A DNA stretch of 64,000 nt from Beta vulgaris subsp. vulgaris (GCF_026745355.1 NC_079210.1:4156784-4220783); one strand, 5' to 3'. Positions 1 to 12,700 are shown, counted from the first letter of the stretch. Numbers and translations: made by a program. The notes: generated by a model from the letters alone, not told the origin.

Positions 1-94
1 ATAAGGTTAGTAGAAGCGATCTGGCTCCTGCTCATGATTTAGCTATAGCAGCCAGACTAGGTAATTTAATGTAGTATTTGTTTGTACTTATTGT

Positions 95-126
<32 letters not shown>
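1..126 (+). mobile_element. LINE 3' end with poly(A) tail
   Basis: The frame from about 11 to 76 reads SRSDLAPAHDLAIAARLGNLM and stops at TAG. The pattern of an Ala-His-Asp-Leu-Ala stretch just before the end resembles the C-terminus of the RNase H domain that closes plant LINE ORF2. A 31-base A run at 96-126 follows after a 20-base 3' UTR. The rest of the element lies left of the window, so its length and its target duplication cannot be judged. Confidence 0.6.
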
Positions 127-127
<1 letters not shown>

Positions 128-162
128 ATAAAATACGCAAAGATATATTCAATATTGTCCGA

Positions 163-344
163 TCATTGACAATTTACAAAATCGAGTACTTCATTGTACT
201 AGAGTATAGCAAATAGAGTACTTCATTGACAATTTACAAAACCGAATACTTCATTGACAATTTACAAAACCGAATACTTCATTGACAATTCACAAAATCA
301 AGTATTTCATTGACAATTTACAAAAACGAGTACTTCATTGTACC
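163..344. repeat. 28-bp tandem minisatellite
   Basis: Six units of about 28 bp with consensus TCATTGACAATTTACAAAA plus CNGANTACT run from 163 to 334, followed by a partial unit to 344. One unit (191-222) is 32 bp and diverged. The array starts 37 bp after the LINE poly(A) tail. No coding meaning is seen. Confidence 0.85.
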
Positions 345-1843
345 AAAAGAACTTTGATCACCAAAATATATTAACTTCCAACCACACTTCATTATTTACA
401 ATTACATTTCAAAAAATTACTATACAACTTTTCAAATCATACAACATTTACCTTATTACCCACTCTTTTCGAACTTTTTCTTTTCCTCTTATTTCCATTT
501 CTCACTTCGTCATCCTGTCATGTTCATCAATTTAAGTAACAACAATAATAACACCCAACAACAATAGCGACACCCTCCAAATTCAGTCATTTACCTCCAA
601 ACATTCAGCTTCTTCCTCATACTCATCTCTTAATACCTCATCATCCATCTATATGCAAAATGTACACCTACATTGAAATTGTCTTATTTTCTACTTCTCA
701 ATCGACATGTTTATATACTAACCAATAACATCGCAATAACACAATAACAATACTAAAAGGATACATATTAAACGCTATTTACCAACATAATTTGCATACT
801 GTTTTCTGCTAAATACATATTCTGCCAATATGAAGATCAATTTGTAAAATACAATCCGTAACTGTTTTTCTGCCAACAATTTTATATTCTGCCAATAACT
901 GTTTTTATATGAATAAATACACATAAATCAATTGAACATAACTAATTTATTAACGAATTACTCTCATAAATCAAAAAAATTTGATCTCACACATAACTAA
1001 AACACCAAAGATGATTAAGTCTCTCAATTGCCATAAATTTCCCCAAACATCAGCACATTACCCTAATTTCGCAATACTCAGAAATTTCTTCAATTCCAAT
1101 TCCTATATAGACCTATTACCTTTTCCGCAACACGATTTATATACTTCCTCCTCTTACTTCTACAACATTATTCAAGTCACCCTAACCAACAGAGGAACAC
1201 ATTCATGAACTCAACATACAAATGCTTATATTCTAAGTTACTAACATTAGATAACATGTCGTAGCTCTGCTCACTCAACTGTACCGTATCATTGCCCTAC
1301 TACACTCATAAAATGACGAAGATTTCAAATGACTCAATAAATCTTGCAACCACACAGCAACACTATACAAAAAAAAAAACACACTTTTCAAACATAACCC
1401 TAAATTGTGACATTTACTTTTCTAAACCACCTATATTACTACTATTTTACATGAATTACATCTATAGCAAATCTACTATTCGCAAAATTCCAACGGTTTC
1501 TAAATTTTCAAGACACAATTCAAACTTCATACAATTCAATGCAACTTAGAAAAACTAATTTCCAACTCCAACTCTAGTAAATCAATATAATTATACGAAT
1601 TTCTTACACAGTAAACCTTTTTATTTCTATAAATCAAAACAATTCCAAGCACTTACATACCAGCCTAAATTCGAAGCTCGAAATTTCTATGGATCTTCCA
1701 CTCGTGAAACTACGCTTAATCACCTGAAATTCCTCATTGTAATTAAACCAAATTCTGATAAATTCAATGTTTCAAACTAAATTTCACCAATTCATTAAAT
1801 ACAAATTATTTGCTTCAATTCAGCAACATACCTATTACCTGAT
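345..1843. other. AT-rich intergenic DNA, no gene recognised
   Basis: All open frames here are under 90 codons, low in complexity and rich in Asn, Ile, Ser and Thr, as expected of AT-rich noncoding sequence. I see no splice-consistent gene, no tRNA promoter boxes and no clear terminal repeats. Confidence 0.5.
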
Positions 1844-1945
1844 GCGATTTTCAAAACAACAAAGGATAGAGGAGGAGGAGAGCTGTAGAAATGGGCGATT
1901 TTCAAAACAACAAAGGACAGAGGAGAAGGAGAGCTGTAGAAATGA
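1844..1945. repeat. 51-bp tandem duplication
   Basis: Two adjacent 51-bp units (1844-1894 and 1895-1945) begin GCGATTTTCAAAACAACAAA and differ at only a few positions. The unit length is a multiple of three, so a 17-residue repeat appears in one minus-strand frame, but that frame has no other sign of coding. Confidence 0.8.
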
Positions 1946-2502
1946 TTTGTCTTTTTTTTCATCTTCAAAATGGTCCTTACTAACCTTGTATTGCTTTTTT
2001 GCTTAAAATTACCATTTTGCCCTGGTATGGGTAACTGCCGCCCCATACCGGGTATGGGTGTATCACGACTCGGGTACCAGCCCACTTCACAAAAAAAAAA
2101 AAAAAAAAAGTGACTGCCTGATCAAGACTTTTGAAAGCACCATCAACTAGAACAATAAACTCAGCCGCCCTTCTATCTCTGATACCCAAATATGCAATCT
2201 GGAATTCTGGTGGGTATCTTTGTTTATATTGATCCAGGGGAGGAGAAAGAAGTTCTACTTCTTGAAGGCCTTAGCCTTGGACTTTGTTCCCTTCCGAAAA
2301 ATGTTCATTAGAACTTTAGAATCAGTGGATTTTTCCTTGCAAAATTGCATAGTAGGAAGACTAGGAACCCCAAACAATCAGGGTACCACATTATCAATGT
2401 ACCTCTGGCCAGCACCCGGCCCTGCATCTCAGCCGCTAGGACTCGTTGTAAGTAGCTTCGTAGAATTTTGAGGATGTCCACCGTGGGACCAGAATACAAG
2501 TC

Positions 2503-4994
2503 TCAAGCACCATGTTTCCTTTTCTTCTGGCTCTTACTCATGGAAACAAGATATGTTGTGTACCTTGAATTAGCAAGCTCCTTCGGAACAGCAGCTCCAG
2601 ATGATTTCAATACGTCAACCAATTCCGGGAACACTTTCTTGCTCTCCTCATTTATGAACACGATTGCATTACCCTCCTCTCCACGACGAGAGGCCCTGCC
2701 AATCAAGTGGACATACTCCTTCATCGAATTTGGCATGTCAAACACTATAACCTGCCTCACGCTCACGAGGTCCACTCCACGGCCCAATAAACCAGTTGCT
2801 ACTAGCACAGATACTTCACCCATCAAAAAACACCTTATAATCTCTCTCCTTTCACTCAGACTTTTCACCATGGATAGAGAGAGCTTTGACTCTCGTTGTA
2901 ATGTTGATTGCCTCAGCTAAGAGATCTGCCCCCAGTCTTGAAGCCACAAACACAACCACTGGTGGCCTATAATGCTGCTTGCTCATCAGTATGTCAAAAA
3001 GCTTTTGCTTTTTGTGTTTCGACTCCACCCATATAGCTATCTGCTTTACAGCGAGGTTTGCCTTATTTGGCTTTCCAACAAAGACAACCGCCAAAGCTTT
3101 TGCCATTGAGTTGTGACATCTTCTCAACTTCAGCAGATAATGTGGCAGAAAACATAAGAACCTGGGGACACGAAAGAGCCCTAAAGAGCTGCATCACCTG
3201 ATCACGGAAGCCTCTCTGAAGCATACAGTCCACTTCATCAACCACAAACATGGATATACTATCTAACTCAATATCGTGCTTAGTTAACAGATCAATCAGC
3301 CTTCCAGGAGTTCCAACAATCAGTTCCACACCTTGTTGGATGCGGTAGACCTGGCCGGCCATAGCATCACCACCAATCACAAGTGCAGTCTTAAATGGCA
3401 AACCCTTTCCAAGTAACTTTGCTTCTTCCTCAACTTGCACACACAGCTCCCTAGTCGGTGTAAGAACCATTGCCAACGGCTTCCTCTTGTTCAATTGATC
3501 ACGAGAAAAATTCGCACAACGAGTGATAATTGGGATCAGATATGAAGCAGTTTTGCCAGATCCGGTCTCAGCTGAAACAAGAAGACTGTTCCCATTTAAA
3601 GCAGCGGTATAGCTTGCATTTGGACTGGTGTTGGCAGTTCGAATCCCATGGACTCAATGTTCTGAAGGAGCTTCACTGGAAGGTCACAAGAAGAAAATGA
3701 AAAAACAGGTGGAAGGACAGAGCCATATCTAACAGAAATATGAAGTCTCTCTCTCAGTAGTGCAGTTTCTTCATCAGAGAGCAGACGAGAGCTTGACCCT
3801 CTTTCAGTATCTCTCACATAGAAGCATTCATCACTAGTAGGTAATCGTTTCTGAACAGGAAGTGAGGAGGGAAGCTTTGATTTGGATATTCTTTCCAGAA
3901 GTATCTTTTTACACTGCAAGCTGCAAATATCATCATCTGTCTCATCACAAATGTACTCCCCATAGCGACCACAAATGGCACAACAAGGTTCCCCTGGTTC
4001 AGCTTCTCTTTGATCCCAGCATCTTACTTTCACTTCATCTGAAACACAACAAGGTTCCCCTGGTTCAGCTTCTCTTTGATCCCAGCACCTTACTTTCACT
4101 TCATCTGAAACTTCAAAAATTTATGTAGCAATATGCAGATTTCAGATTTAAGGAGAAATATTAGACAATTAATGTTTTCATCTAAACTAGTATAACAAAT
4201 GGTGTTAATAGAAGGAAAATCAATTGTCTAATTTACAATATCACTCTCCGGCAGTAGCCACCATGTACCTAACAAGTAATAATCCCCAAAGGAATGCTAA
4301 ACCTAGATCTTCCCGTTCAAATTTCCTCGAAACAGTACCTCCAAAAAAGCATCTCCAGACTATAGTAAGGAACCTCAATCTATCATCATCTGACCACTGG
4401 CAAGTTGCTTAAGAGAAGCAACACAATTGAAAAGAAAAGAAAGGCCATAGAACATACAGTACATGTAACAATGTCACAATTGAAGATCTCAATGAGCTGT
4501 AACAATAAAAACAATCGTAACAGACCCCAAAAAACAGGAGAATGCAATGGGTGACTCCAACAAATTACCTAAAGTGAAATAAAACACATGTATTGAACTA
4601 CTCTATAATCCTACAACCTGGTAGCCTTTTCAATGGAAAGATACGGCTCGGCACATAGGTATATCCTATAGGAGGCTAGGAGCTCAAAGTTCTTGACTAC
4701 AACTTATGGTCAATTCATGATCAACTATGATTTATCCACAATAAACTCATAGACAATAAAATGAAGATAGCCATACTTCCCATTTACAGGTATACAACAC
4801 ATGTTTAGAGCAGAAAAACATGATATTTATTACAAAGTCTTAATTCTCAACAGAGCATTAATTAGACACAAAACACTTGCAACTACGACAAAACAACCCA
4901 CCACATGATTTACGAAACGTTTACCTGCATTTTCTTCATCAGTTCCAGCAGAACAAGAATAATCTAACTCATGATCAATGCTGCCCACCTCCAT
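2503..4994 (-). pseudogene. RH41: DEAD-box RNA helicase 41-type gene, broken by frameshifts
   Basis: Coding exon 1 is 4925-4994 (MEVGSIDHELDYS...). A splice joins it to a single long exon, 4110 down to 2503. Visible features in order: a zf-HIT finger (CAICGRYGEYICDE), the Q motif (PTPVQMQAIP), motif I (AETGSGKTAS), Ia (PTRELCVQ), Ib (TPGR), II in the variant DEVD form, III (SAT), V (RGVD) and VI (IGRASRRG). That order and the DEVD box match plant RH41, the DDX59-like RNA helicase. The reading frame breaks three times: one base lost after the Q motif near 3604, one base gained near 3111, and two bases lost near 2861. A 66-bp in-frame duplication precedes the zinc finger. Intron positions are kept, so this is not a retrocopy. 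Assembly error could explain one indel but three of different sizes favour a decayed gene. The family call is firm; loss of function is an inference. Confidence 0.8.
3979..4110 (-). repeat. 66-bp in-frame tandem duplication in RH41 exon 2
   Basis: Two consecutive 66-bp units (4110-4045 and 4044-3979) each encode 22 residues starting VSDEVKVRCWDQREAEPGEP and ending CC. The Arabidopsis protein, as I remember it, has one such segment before the zf-HIT finger. The copies differ by about one base, so the duplication is young. Confidence 0.9.
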
Positions 4995-6560
4995 CTGTAA
5001 AGCAGAAATCCAGAATTGTGTGGCTACAATTTGTCAATTCCTAAGCCTTCTATTCAACATCTCCTGAAAATTATAAGAAGAATGTGTGAGACTTGAAATA
5101 AAATCATTTTGTAGCAAATTCTCCTTGCAATTTGCGTAGCATTCATACTGCTTAGATCAAAACTCAGGGTGATGAAAGCTAAGTTAACCAATTTCATCCC
5201 TTTTAAAGCAAATTTTGTGTTGGGAGCATACCTTTGGGATTCACACTTTATTGATTCATACAACTCAAGATTATAGAAGGCAATCTTAGAGTCGGGTTTA
5301 TATGTGTTTGTCTCATGCTCAATGCATGGGACATGGAGAAAGTCCAAAGTGGTTGTTTCCTAAAAGTGAAGTGATATATCACAGGTTCACAGTCTTAGAC
5401 ATGGACCCGACTGAATACCTAAAGCTAGCAACCATGATTGAACAGACTCTACATAGGCCCTAACTTTAGCTTAGAATGCATGTTTGCATAGAAACAAAAG
5501 TTGCTTAGTTTCTTATGTGTGCATAAATTCTGTGTAAACTAAAGCTCCTGAATTCATAAAAGGCTTAATCCCTTAAGTAATCCTGGTAAATTGGACTCGA
5601 TTATGTTCCTAGTTGATTATAATCAAAGAATTGCTCACATCATTCAATGCAAAATTTTTTGGACTACAATGTCTATTAAGCCATTTCCAACGCCAGTCAG
5701 CACAATAAACTGTGAAGTACACTCATGAACCCCACAATTAATATGGATATAATCCTCTCATAGACCAGCCTTTCTCATTGATGTCCACCTTCATTCGTTT
5801 ATCTATTTTTTTTAGCTATAAACGTTCAAGCTTTCACCAAGAAACTTATGGCAAATTCTATCAGCTCCATATACCAACGGCAAACAGTACAAACAGGATA
5901 AAACCGAAATGCTAGCCGTAATCGATACAGAAAACTAAACTAGTGCTCGAAACCTAATCGACAATAGGTATATCAATATATGTATATTTTTGATAAAAGA
6001 GAAAATACCAATTATTACTAAGACCAACGAAGCTAGACTATGAATAATAAAAACCTGCAATATACAATTTTTTTTTCATATAACAGATGTATAGAAACCC
6101 TAACTGCAAAACCGTTACCATTATTAACTGCAACACCAATACCCGTCTGTTTTAAAACCACAAAAACTCGATTACAAGCTCACCTCACCACCTACTCAAA
6201 CTAACTACCCCATCAATTTGCAATTCAGTAAAGGAAAAAATGGAGGATTTGTTTTTATCTTTTTTCGGTTGAAAAAAAGTAGGAATATGTATGTTCAATC
6301 ATGAAGTTCAAATAACCTTCGAAATCGAATATTTGGAGTTGGCTTCAACTCATTATCAATACTTAAAGATTGGGAATTTTTAAATTGAATAAGAACAACC
6401 AAACTAACAACCAACAAACAACAATTTAGCAATTAGGTTAAAATTACATTTACCTCATTCGAATTTTTAGAGATTGTTGGGGCGAGGCGAGTTTGATGGT
6501 GCGGTGGCCGGTCGTCAGTGGAGAAGGGCGAGCAGACGTGAAATTGTGAATTTGTGAACC
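4995..6560 (-). other. RH41 leader: 5' UTR intron and probable first noncoding exon
   Basis: On the minus strand an acceptor-like CTTTACAG lies directly before the start codon at 4994. About 1.45 kb upstream, 6470-6545 has a GC-richer stretch typical of a 5' UTR, followed by a donor-like GAG/GTAAATG near 6454. This reads as a noncoding first exon plus a leader intron. Nothing else is recognised inside the intron. Confidence 0.4.
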
Positions 6561-6913
6561 AGAAAACAAACAACAACAATAAGAGATTTCAAATAGAGAG
6601 CAAAAGGTCCGTAAAGAGACGATTCCCGTTGAACCAGGACTCCGATTGAAAAACTGAACGGTCAGAATGTAGTCCTGAATGTCCTCAACAATCTGTCAAA
6701 ATTTCAGCCAAATCCAACGGTGGAATCTTCTCTGATGATACGATTACAGACACCGTACCTGAGTAAAACGAGCTGGAACACTCTAGATAGTAGATACTCT
6801 CTCTCTGTTTCTGGTGGACTAGTGGTTGTCCGGTGTATGTAGGTGGTGGTCATTCAAACCTTATACTTTCTACGTTTCTTTTTACTTGCATCACTTTGAC
6901 GATTCCACTAAAT

Positions 6914-7262
6914 TATGTGTTAGATTCACCTGAAATTTTCTGATCTAATTTTTGATCTGATCTGAATTTATTTTTTTCTGATCTGATCTGATCTGATCTG
7001 AACTAATCTGATTACAAGATATTATCTTTTAGATTTTTCTCAATTATAAGAAAAAATATAGTCATGTGGGTCTTGTTTGATTCGTCTCAATGAGTACTTT
7101 ATTAATATTCAATTATTATAATTTTTACTAATTATGTTATGAAAGATATAATGTTTTTAAATATAAGCAAAATCTGAACTGATCTGATCTGAACTTATTT
7201 TTTCTGATCTGATCTGATCTGATTAGATCTGAAATAAGCAAAAATAAGGTGAACTGAACATA
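6914..7262. mobile_element. MITE with TCTGA-reiterated terminal inverted repeats
   Basis: The left end TATGTGTTAGATTCACCT is mirrored by the right end, which read on the other strand is TATGTTCAGTTCACCT. Both arms carry reiterated TCTGA pentamers (about 6937-7012 and 7177-7235). The centre (about 7025-7140) resembles, in reverse complement, the interior of the MITE at 30829-31085, suggesting an older insertion or shared ancestry. Confidence 0.5.
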
Positions 7263-7318
7263 GCCTAAGTTTTACTATACAATATTTTATTCTACATAAA
7301 ATCAATTGTTGTAATGTA

Positions 7319-7553
7319 CTCCCTCCGTTTCACAATATAAGGCACGCACGATATTCGAGGTCGAACTTTGACCGTTAATTACTCTCAATTTATGTTGATA
7401 TAAAATTTTTAAAAATAATATTATTATAGTATTTTTCAAGACGAATCCAGCGGTATAATTTTTATAATTTTTACTTATCGTATTTGAGATATATGTGTGG
7501 TCAAAGCAACTTTTCGCAAAACGTGAATGTCTTATATTTTGAAACAGATGGAG
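7319..7553. mobile_element. Stowaway/Mariner-type MITE
   Basis: The 235-bp element starts CTCCCTCCGTTTCACAATAT. Its right end is the diverged inverted copy (CTCCATCTGTTTCAAAATAT on the other strand). It is flanked by TA dinucleotides, the target duplication of the Tc1/mariner superfamily. Confidence 0.85.
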
Positions 7554-7994
7554 TAATACATTGTTGGGTTCATCTTAATGTATATTTTCATAAAATCAAA
7601 TTTTTATTTCTTATTCCAATACACATTTGAAGATATTAATGGTCAAATTAGTGCATCGGTAAGCGTGAAAGTCAAATGATGAAAGTAAAAAGAAACGGAA
7701 GAAGTACAAAATTAATTAGGGAATTTAATTTAAAAATACAGGCGGTAACTTAGTAAAACGGGGTCAGAATAACAATATCCTAAAATTAAAATAGAAGATA
7801 TCCATTGTTTTATATAGATTGAGAATTAGTAGGAACAATGAGATTGAGAATTAGTAGGAATTAAATTAATATTTTACTTAAATGCCCTTACTAATTCCTC
7901 CTCTCTTTCTCTTTTATTAAGTGTAAACATGTAACTTTGCCTTGAAATCCTAATCTCACCCATAATACCATAAACAAACATCTTAATGTATAGT

Positions 7995-9160
7995 ATTGAT
8001 TCACTATACTCCATTTTGATAGGCATGAATCTGTAACTTGTAAAGCAGCAGATGCCATAACTCTACATATTTGGGGAGTATACAGCATCATCTTTTTTTT
8101 CAACTTTTTTGTGTATGTCAAATTTATTTCGGGTTTGAGGTGCTGCTATATACTCCCCAAATATGTAGAGTTATGTATAATTTTCACATTTATGGCTTAA
8201 TTGCTTGAATGTTTTTCCTTGTGAATTCTGAAGCTTTTCTTTACTTCTGTTGCTGAATGACAATTAAAATGGTATTACTACTTTTGACAGATTACTTATA
8301 CTGTAAGTCTTTATTGATTACACCATATATGACTCAAGGCCGAATAATGGGGACATCTAAGTTTCGATGCATATGAGTTGTTTTATATATTAGTATATTA
8401 CGACGAAGAAATCCTTTTTAAACTATAAATTTGCAAATGTGACGTTAAATCCCTAATATGTGAATGTTTTGGAAAAAAATTCACGCCGTGTTAGCCGCAA
8501 TCAATTCCATACATTCATTAGAAGTCGTTTTTGCGATCACGACCATATCCGCTTTTTTTCTGTGTAAGAGCCTTCACGTGTATTCACACTTCACCACATT
8601 CATAATTCCCCTAAACCCTTAGAGACAAAAAAAAAAGTGTTAGTATCACAAATTCAATTCTATAACAAAACTTGTTGTGTAAAAGTTTCTATAATGGAAC
8701 AATAAAGATCATACATTACAATGAAATAATAAAGATTTTCAAATCACCTGAACTGAAGGGTAAAATAAAATAGGAGTAGAGTGGGAAATGAATTATAATT
8801 AGTTTAAAAGAATTTTCATGTCAATAATAGCTATACCGCTTAATCCTCAAATAGTTAATTAGATTAAAAGAATTTTCATATCAATATCAAAAGCTATACC
8901 GCTGGAGAACAAGGAAGTCTTCATGTCAATAAAGACACAACAATGAACAAATGCAGGTCGTACAATCACAAACTTTATTTTCAGGTGCAGATTGATTCGG
9001 AAAGTAACACTCTTGAACCAAGTACTGACCACGGCCTCACCACGATAGCCATATCGGTCGACAGGAGGAAGACGTGAAAGATATGTTACATACTACTGAA
9101 ATTGCATAATTCATACAGTTCACTGTAGAATTGATAAACTACTTGTTACATACTTCTAGT
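7995..9160 (+). repeat. Direct repeat copy A, upstream of the NLR gene
   Basis: About 1.17 kb is clearly similar, in the same orientation, to 14372-15975 downstream of the NLR. Shared blocks include ATTGATTCACTATACT at the start, GACTCAAGGCCGAATAATGG in the middle and AATTGATAAACTACTTGTTA near the end. The two copies carry scattered substitutions and small indels. Copy A lacks a segment of about 345 bp found in copy B (15555-15905). A tandem duplication of the NLR unit followed by loss of one NLR would leave this arrangement. Confidence 0.8.
8055..8175. repeat. Inverted repeat, 32-bp arms, within direct repeat A
   Basis: The left arm CATAACTCTACATATTTGGG plus GAGTATA is repeated as its reverse complement about 55 bp later. 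The arms are near perfect over about 32 bp (8055-8086 and 8144-8175). Copy B has only a decayed match to the left arm and lacks a matching right arm, so the hairpin formed, or was kept, only in copy A. Confidence 0.8.
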
Positions 9161-9661
9161 GTGAGCCAACAACTAGTTTTATCAAATTGTAATTGTTTTA
9201 AAAGAGATTGATATTATATGCAGTGACTCATCAATGTCTAAACATCAGAATGTGAAATTATTTTTGTGAATACTTCACAAATGGAAAATTATTTTAATTT
9301 GGTCATCTATTGCGTGGTTAAAGTTAAATAGCCAAATAGTCAAATACTAAAACTCGGTAACATTGAGTTTCATGTCTGGGCTAAATACACTCGAAATCTG
9401 GAATCTTGCATGTCTTAGGGAATCAATGCAACAACAATTTTGCAATATCACCATGATCTTTTATGGTAATTTGTAAAGTTTTAAGTTTTATTTCACTTCC
9501 ATTATTTTTTGTAGAATAATCTTATTGATGAATGATTGAATAGTGTATTTCTTTTCTACAATGAATTAACTACTAAGGGCCCATTTTGTACGGAGCTGCC
9601 TTAACTTCTTATCTTCTTTAAAGGTGGTGTGTAGTGAACTTAGTGGTCACCATTCATCCAC

Positions 9662-9722
9662 CATTCCTCATTCCTCATTCCTCTTTGCTGAATCCTGAAT
9701 CCTGAATCCTGAATCCTGAATC
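9662..9722 (+). repeat. Two heptanucleotide arrays in the NLR leader
   Basis: Three CATTCCT-type heptamers (about 9662-9682) are followed by five perfect CTGAATC heptamers (9688-9722), ending 42 bp before the NLR start codon. They probably lie in the 5' UTR. Slippage length variation is likely here. Confidence 0.75.
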
Positions 9723-9764
9723 CTCAAAACTTTGATCCCTTTTTTCTCAACTTTGTCTGAAAAA

Positions 9765-12700
9765 ATGGACATTGGATCAGCTATGTCTGTTGTCCAAACA
9801 CTATCTGCGGCATGTTCAAAGCTGACGGAAATATGCTCCTACTTTGGCTATGAATCTCAACTTGCTGACCTCCAGCATACAGTTTCCACTGTCAAGGCTG
9901 TGCTTCTTGATGCAGAGACCAAGCTAGAGCTCTCCAATGCAGCACAATTATGGATTGAAGAGCTCAAGGATGCTATCTATAATGCTGATGATTTATTTGA
10001 TAAGTTTGTCACTCTCACTGAACACAAGCAGAGGGAAGTCATGGAAGATGGTAAAGTCTCTAACAAGTGCGTCGCTTCTTTTCTCGTCACAATCCTTTTA
10101 GTTTTGCATATAATATGTCTCATGAAGTTAAGAAGATTAGGAAGGAGATTGATGCTATTGCTAGTAATCATACTAAGTTTGGCTTCTTAAGTCTTGACTC
10201 TCAGCCTATTAGGAAGATAAGGGAGGATACTTGTTCTTATGTTTATGAGGGTAATATTATTGGGAGGGAGGATGATGTGAACAAGATCATTGCTATCTTG
10301 CTAGATAGTAATAGTGTTGAACGCAATGTTTCTTTCCTTTCTGTTGTCGGCATAGGAGGGTTGGGGAAAACTGCTCTTGCTCAGCTTGTGTTTAATGATG
10401 CAAGGATCTTGAGTGCCTTTCCATTGAGGCTCTGGACTTGTGTATCTGATCATGATCAGAAACAGTTGGATGTCGAAGGGATTCTTCGTAAGATTCTAGC
10501 TTCGATTACTGGTCACCAGCCTGATGGATCCACCAAGGACTGGGTGCAAAGCCAGGTTCGAGAGAAACTAGCGAGTAACAAATGCTTGCTTGTTTTAGAT
10601 GATGTATGGACTGAAAACCGCAATCAGTGGCTTAAATTGGTGGAATACTTGTTAGGAGCCCAAATGGGAAGTTGGGTTCTAGTAACTACACGTTCACAGG
10701 AGACTGCAAGAATTATAGGAGATGGTTTTTGGCATAAGCTGCAAGGACTGTCATATGAGAATTCTTGGCATTTGTTCGAAAAAGTAGCCTTTGGATCAGA
10801 ACAATCAGGCCATCATGATGATGACTTGGTTAAAATAGGGCAAGAGATTGCTAAAGGGTGTGCTGGAGTCCCTCTCGCTTTGAGAGTAGTAGGGAGTCTT
10901 CTGTACGGTCAAGAGAAGAGTAAGTGGCTATCGGCTCAGGAGATAGGGTTAGCCAACATAAGAGAATGCCAAGATGACATAATGCCAATATTGAAGCTAA
11001 GCTACAATAATCTGGAGTCCCCTCTACAAAGTTGCTTCAGTTATTGTGCTTTGTTTCCTAAAGATTATGTGATTCACAAGGAAATGTTAATTAGTCTGTG
11101 GTTGGCACAAGGCTACATTGTTTTATCAGATGAACATCAAAGCATCAAAGAAGATGTTGCAGAGGAGTATTTTTCTATTTTGTTGCGCAGATGTTTTTTT
11201 CAAGACGTGTACAAAGATGAATTAGGTGAGATTAGAACATGTAAGATACATGATTTGATGCATGATATTGCTCAGAAGGTAGCAGGAAAGGAGATTTGCA
11301 TAAGTGATTGTATCAACGAAAACATGCATAAAAAAGTTCGGCATCTAGTCCTTAAGAGAGGTGAATCTAAAAGAAATACTTTCACTAAGACCCGTATTCG
11401 TTCGTATCTCCAAGTTGGATGGAAGTCCAACAGGCCCATGATGGACCAGCTCTATTTGGAGGAATTACTAGCGAATTTCACGTGCATGAGGGTATTGGAC
11501 CTGAGCGGGTCAAACATTAAAAGCTTGCCAGGCAGAATAGGTGAACTGCTACATTTAAGGTACTTAGATCTCTCAGATAATGAAGAATTAGAAGTGCTTC
11601 CCACGTCAATTAAGAAACTGTATAATCTGGAGACTTTAAACTTGAGATCCTGCAAGAAATTGAAAGAGCTACCAAAACATATAAGCAAACTGGTTAAGCT
11701 TAGGGTTCTAGATATTTGGGGATGCAATAATCTGAATTATATGCCTGCTAGGTTGAGTATGTTAACGAACCTTCATAGCCTACCACTGTTTGTGTTGCGT
11801 GAAGCTAGTTCAAATTGTAAGAAGTGGTTTGAACATCTGGATGACTTAAAAGCTCTCAAGAAGCTGAAAGGTAGTCTAAGGTTAAGTATCCAGTTCCCCA
11901 AAAATGCTCAGATAGATAGTAAAAGGGAAGGAGGATACCTGAAGGACAAGGAACGTCTTAAGTGTGTTTATTTTACTTTCAGTATAACAGAGGTTGACGG
12001 AAGGCTAATAGATAATGAAGAAGCATTAATGGAAGACATACAGCCACACTGTAATCTCAAGATATTAGAAATGCGGCGATACCTTGGTGTCAGAATGCCA
12101 AGATGGGTAAACTCTCTGCAAAATCTTGTTGACCTACAACTTTATGAGTGTTGGGAGTTGAAGCACTTGGCATGTCTTGGAAACATGCATCATCTGAAAG
12201 TCCTTACACTTTACGACTTGCGTAATTTGGAGTACATAATTGAAAACAGTAGTGCATCACATTTGGCCCGAGCTGTACTGCCAAATGCAGAAGGCTTGTC
12301 AGTCCTTCCCTCCCTTGAATGGATTATGTTTAAAAGGTTGCCAAAACTGAAAGGATGGGTAGCAGATGGTCATGAGCTTGATTTTAGCAGCAGCATGGAG
12401 ATGGAATCATTGCAATTACTATGTCTTTCAGGATTGAAGTCATGGTACATCCATGACTGCCCGGAGCTAAAATATATTCCGTCGTGTCCCGGTTTGGTAA
12501 GTTTATCTCTTACAGGTTTCAACGAAAGACTGAGAATAATAAGGATCGATAAGCAAAGGGATTTACCCTCTCCTACTACCTCATCTTCACCTTTCGTATT
12601 GGATCCCATTCCCAAATTAATAGATGTTTCAACAGACAACATGACATGGCTGAAATCACTCCCCATGGAGTCCTTTCAGAAGGTTGAAAGGATGGTAATA

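Noticed and set aside
1795..2085. Minus-strand 96-codon frame with two 17-residue repeats
   Set aside because: The repeat is produced by a 51-bp tandem duplication whose length is a multiple of three; no start context, domain or splice partner supports coding.
2090..2109. A run near the RH41 3' end taken as a poly(A) tail of a retrocopy
   Set aside because: The A run is on the wrong strand for a minus-strand gene, and the RH41 copy keeps an intron, so it is not a processed pseudogene.
8985..9077. Short frame (IDSESNTLEPSTDHGLTT and onward) after an acceptor-like site, kept in the second repeat copy at 15456-15548
   Set aside because: Same length in both copies, but near the end the two need compensating indels, the opposite strand is equally open, and 31 codons are too few to call an exon.
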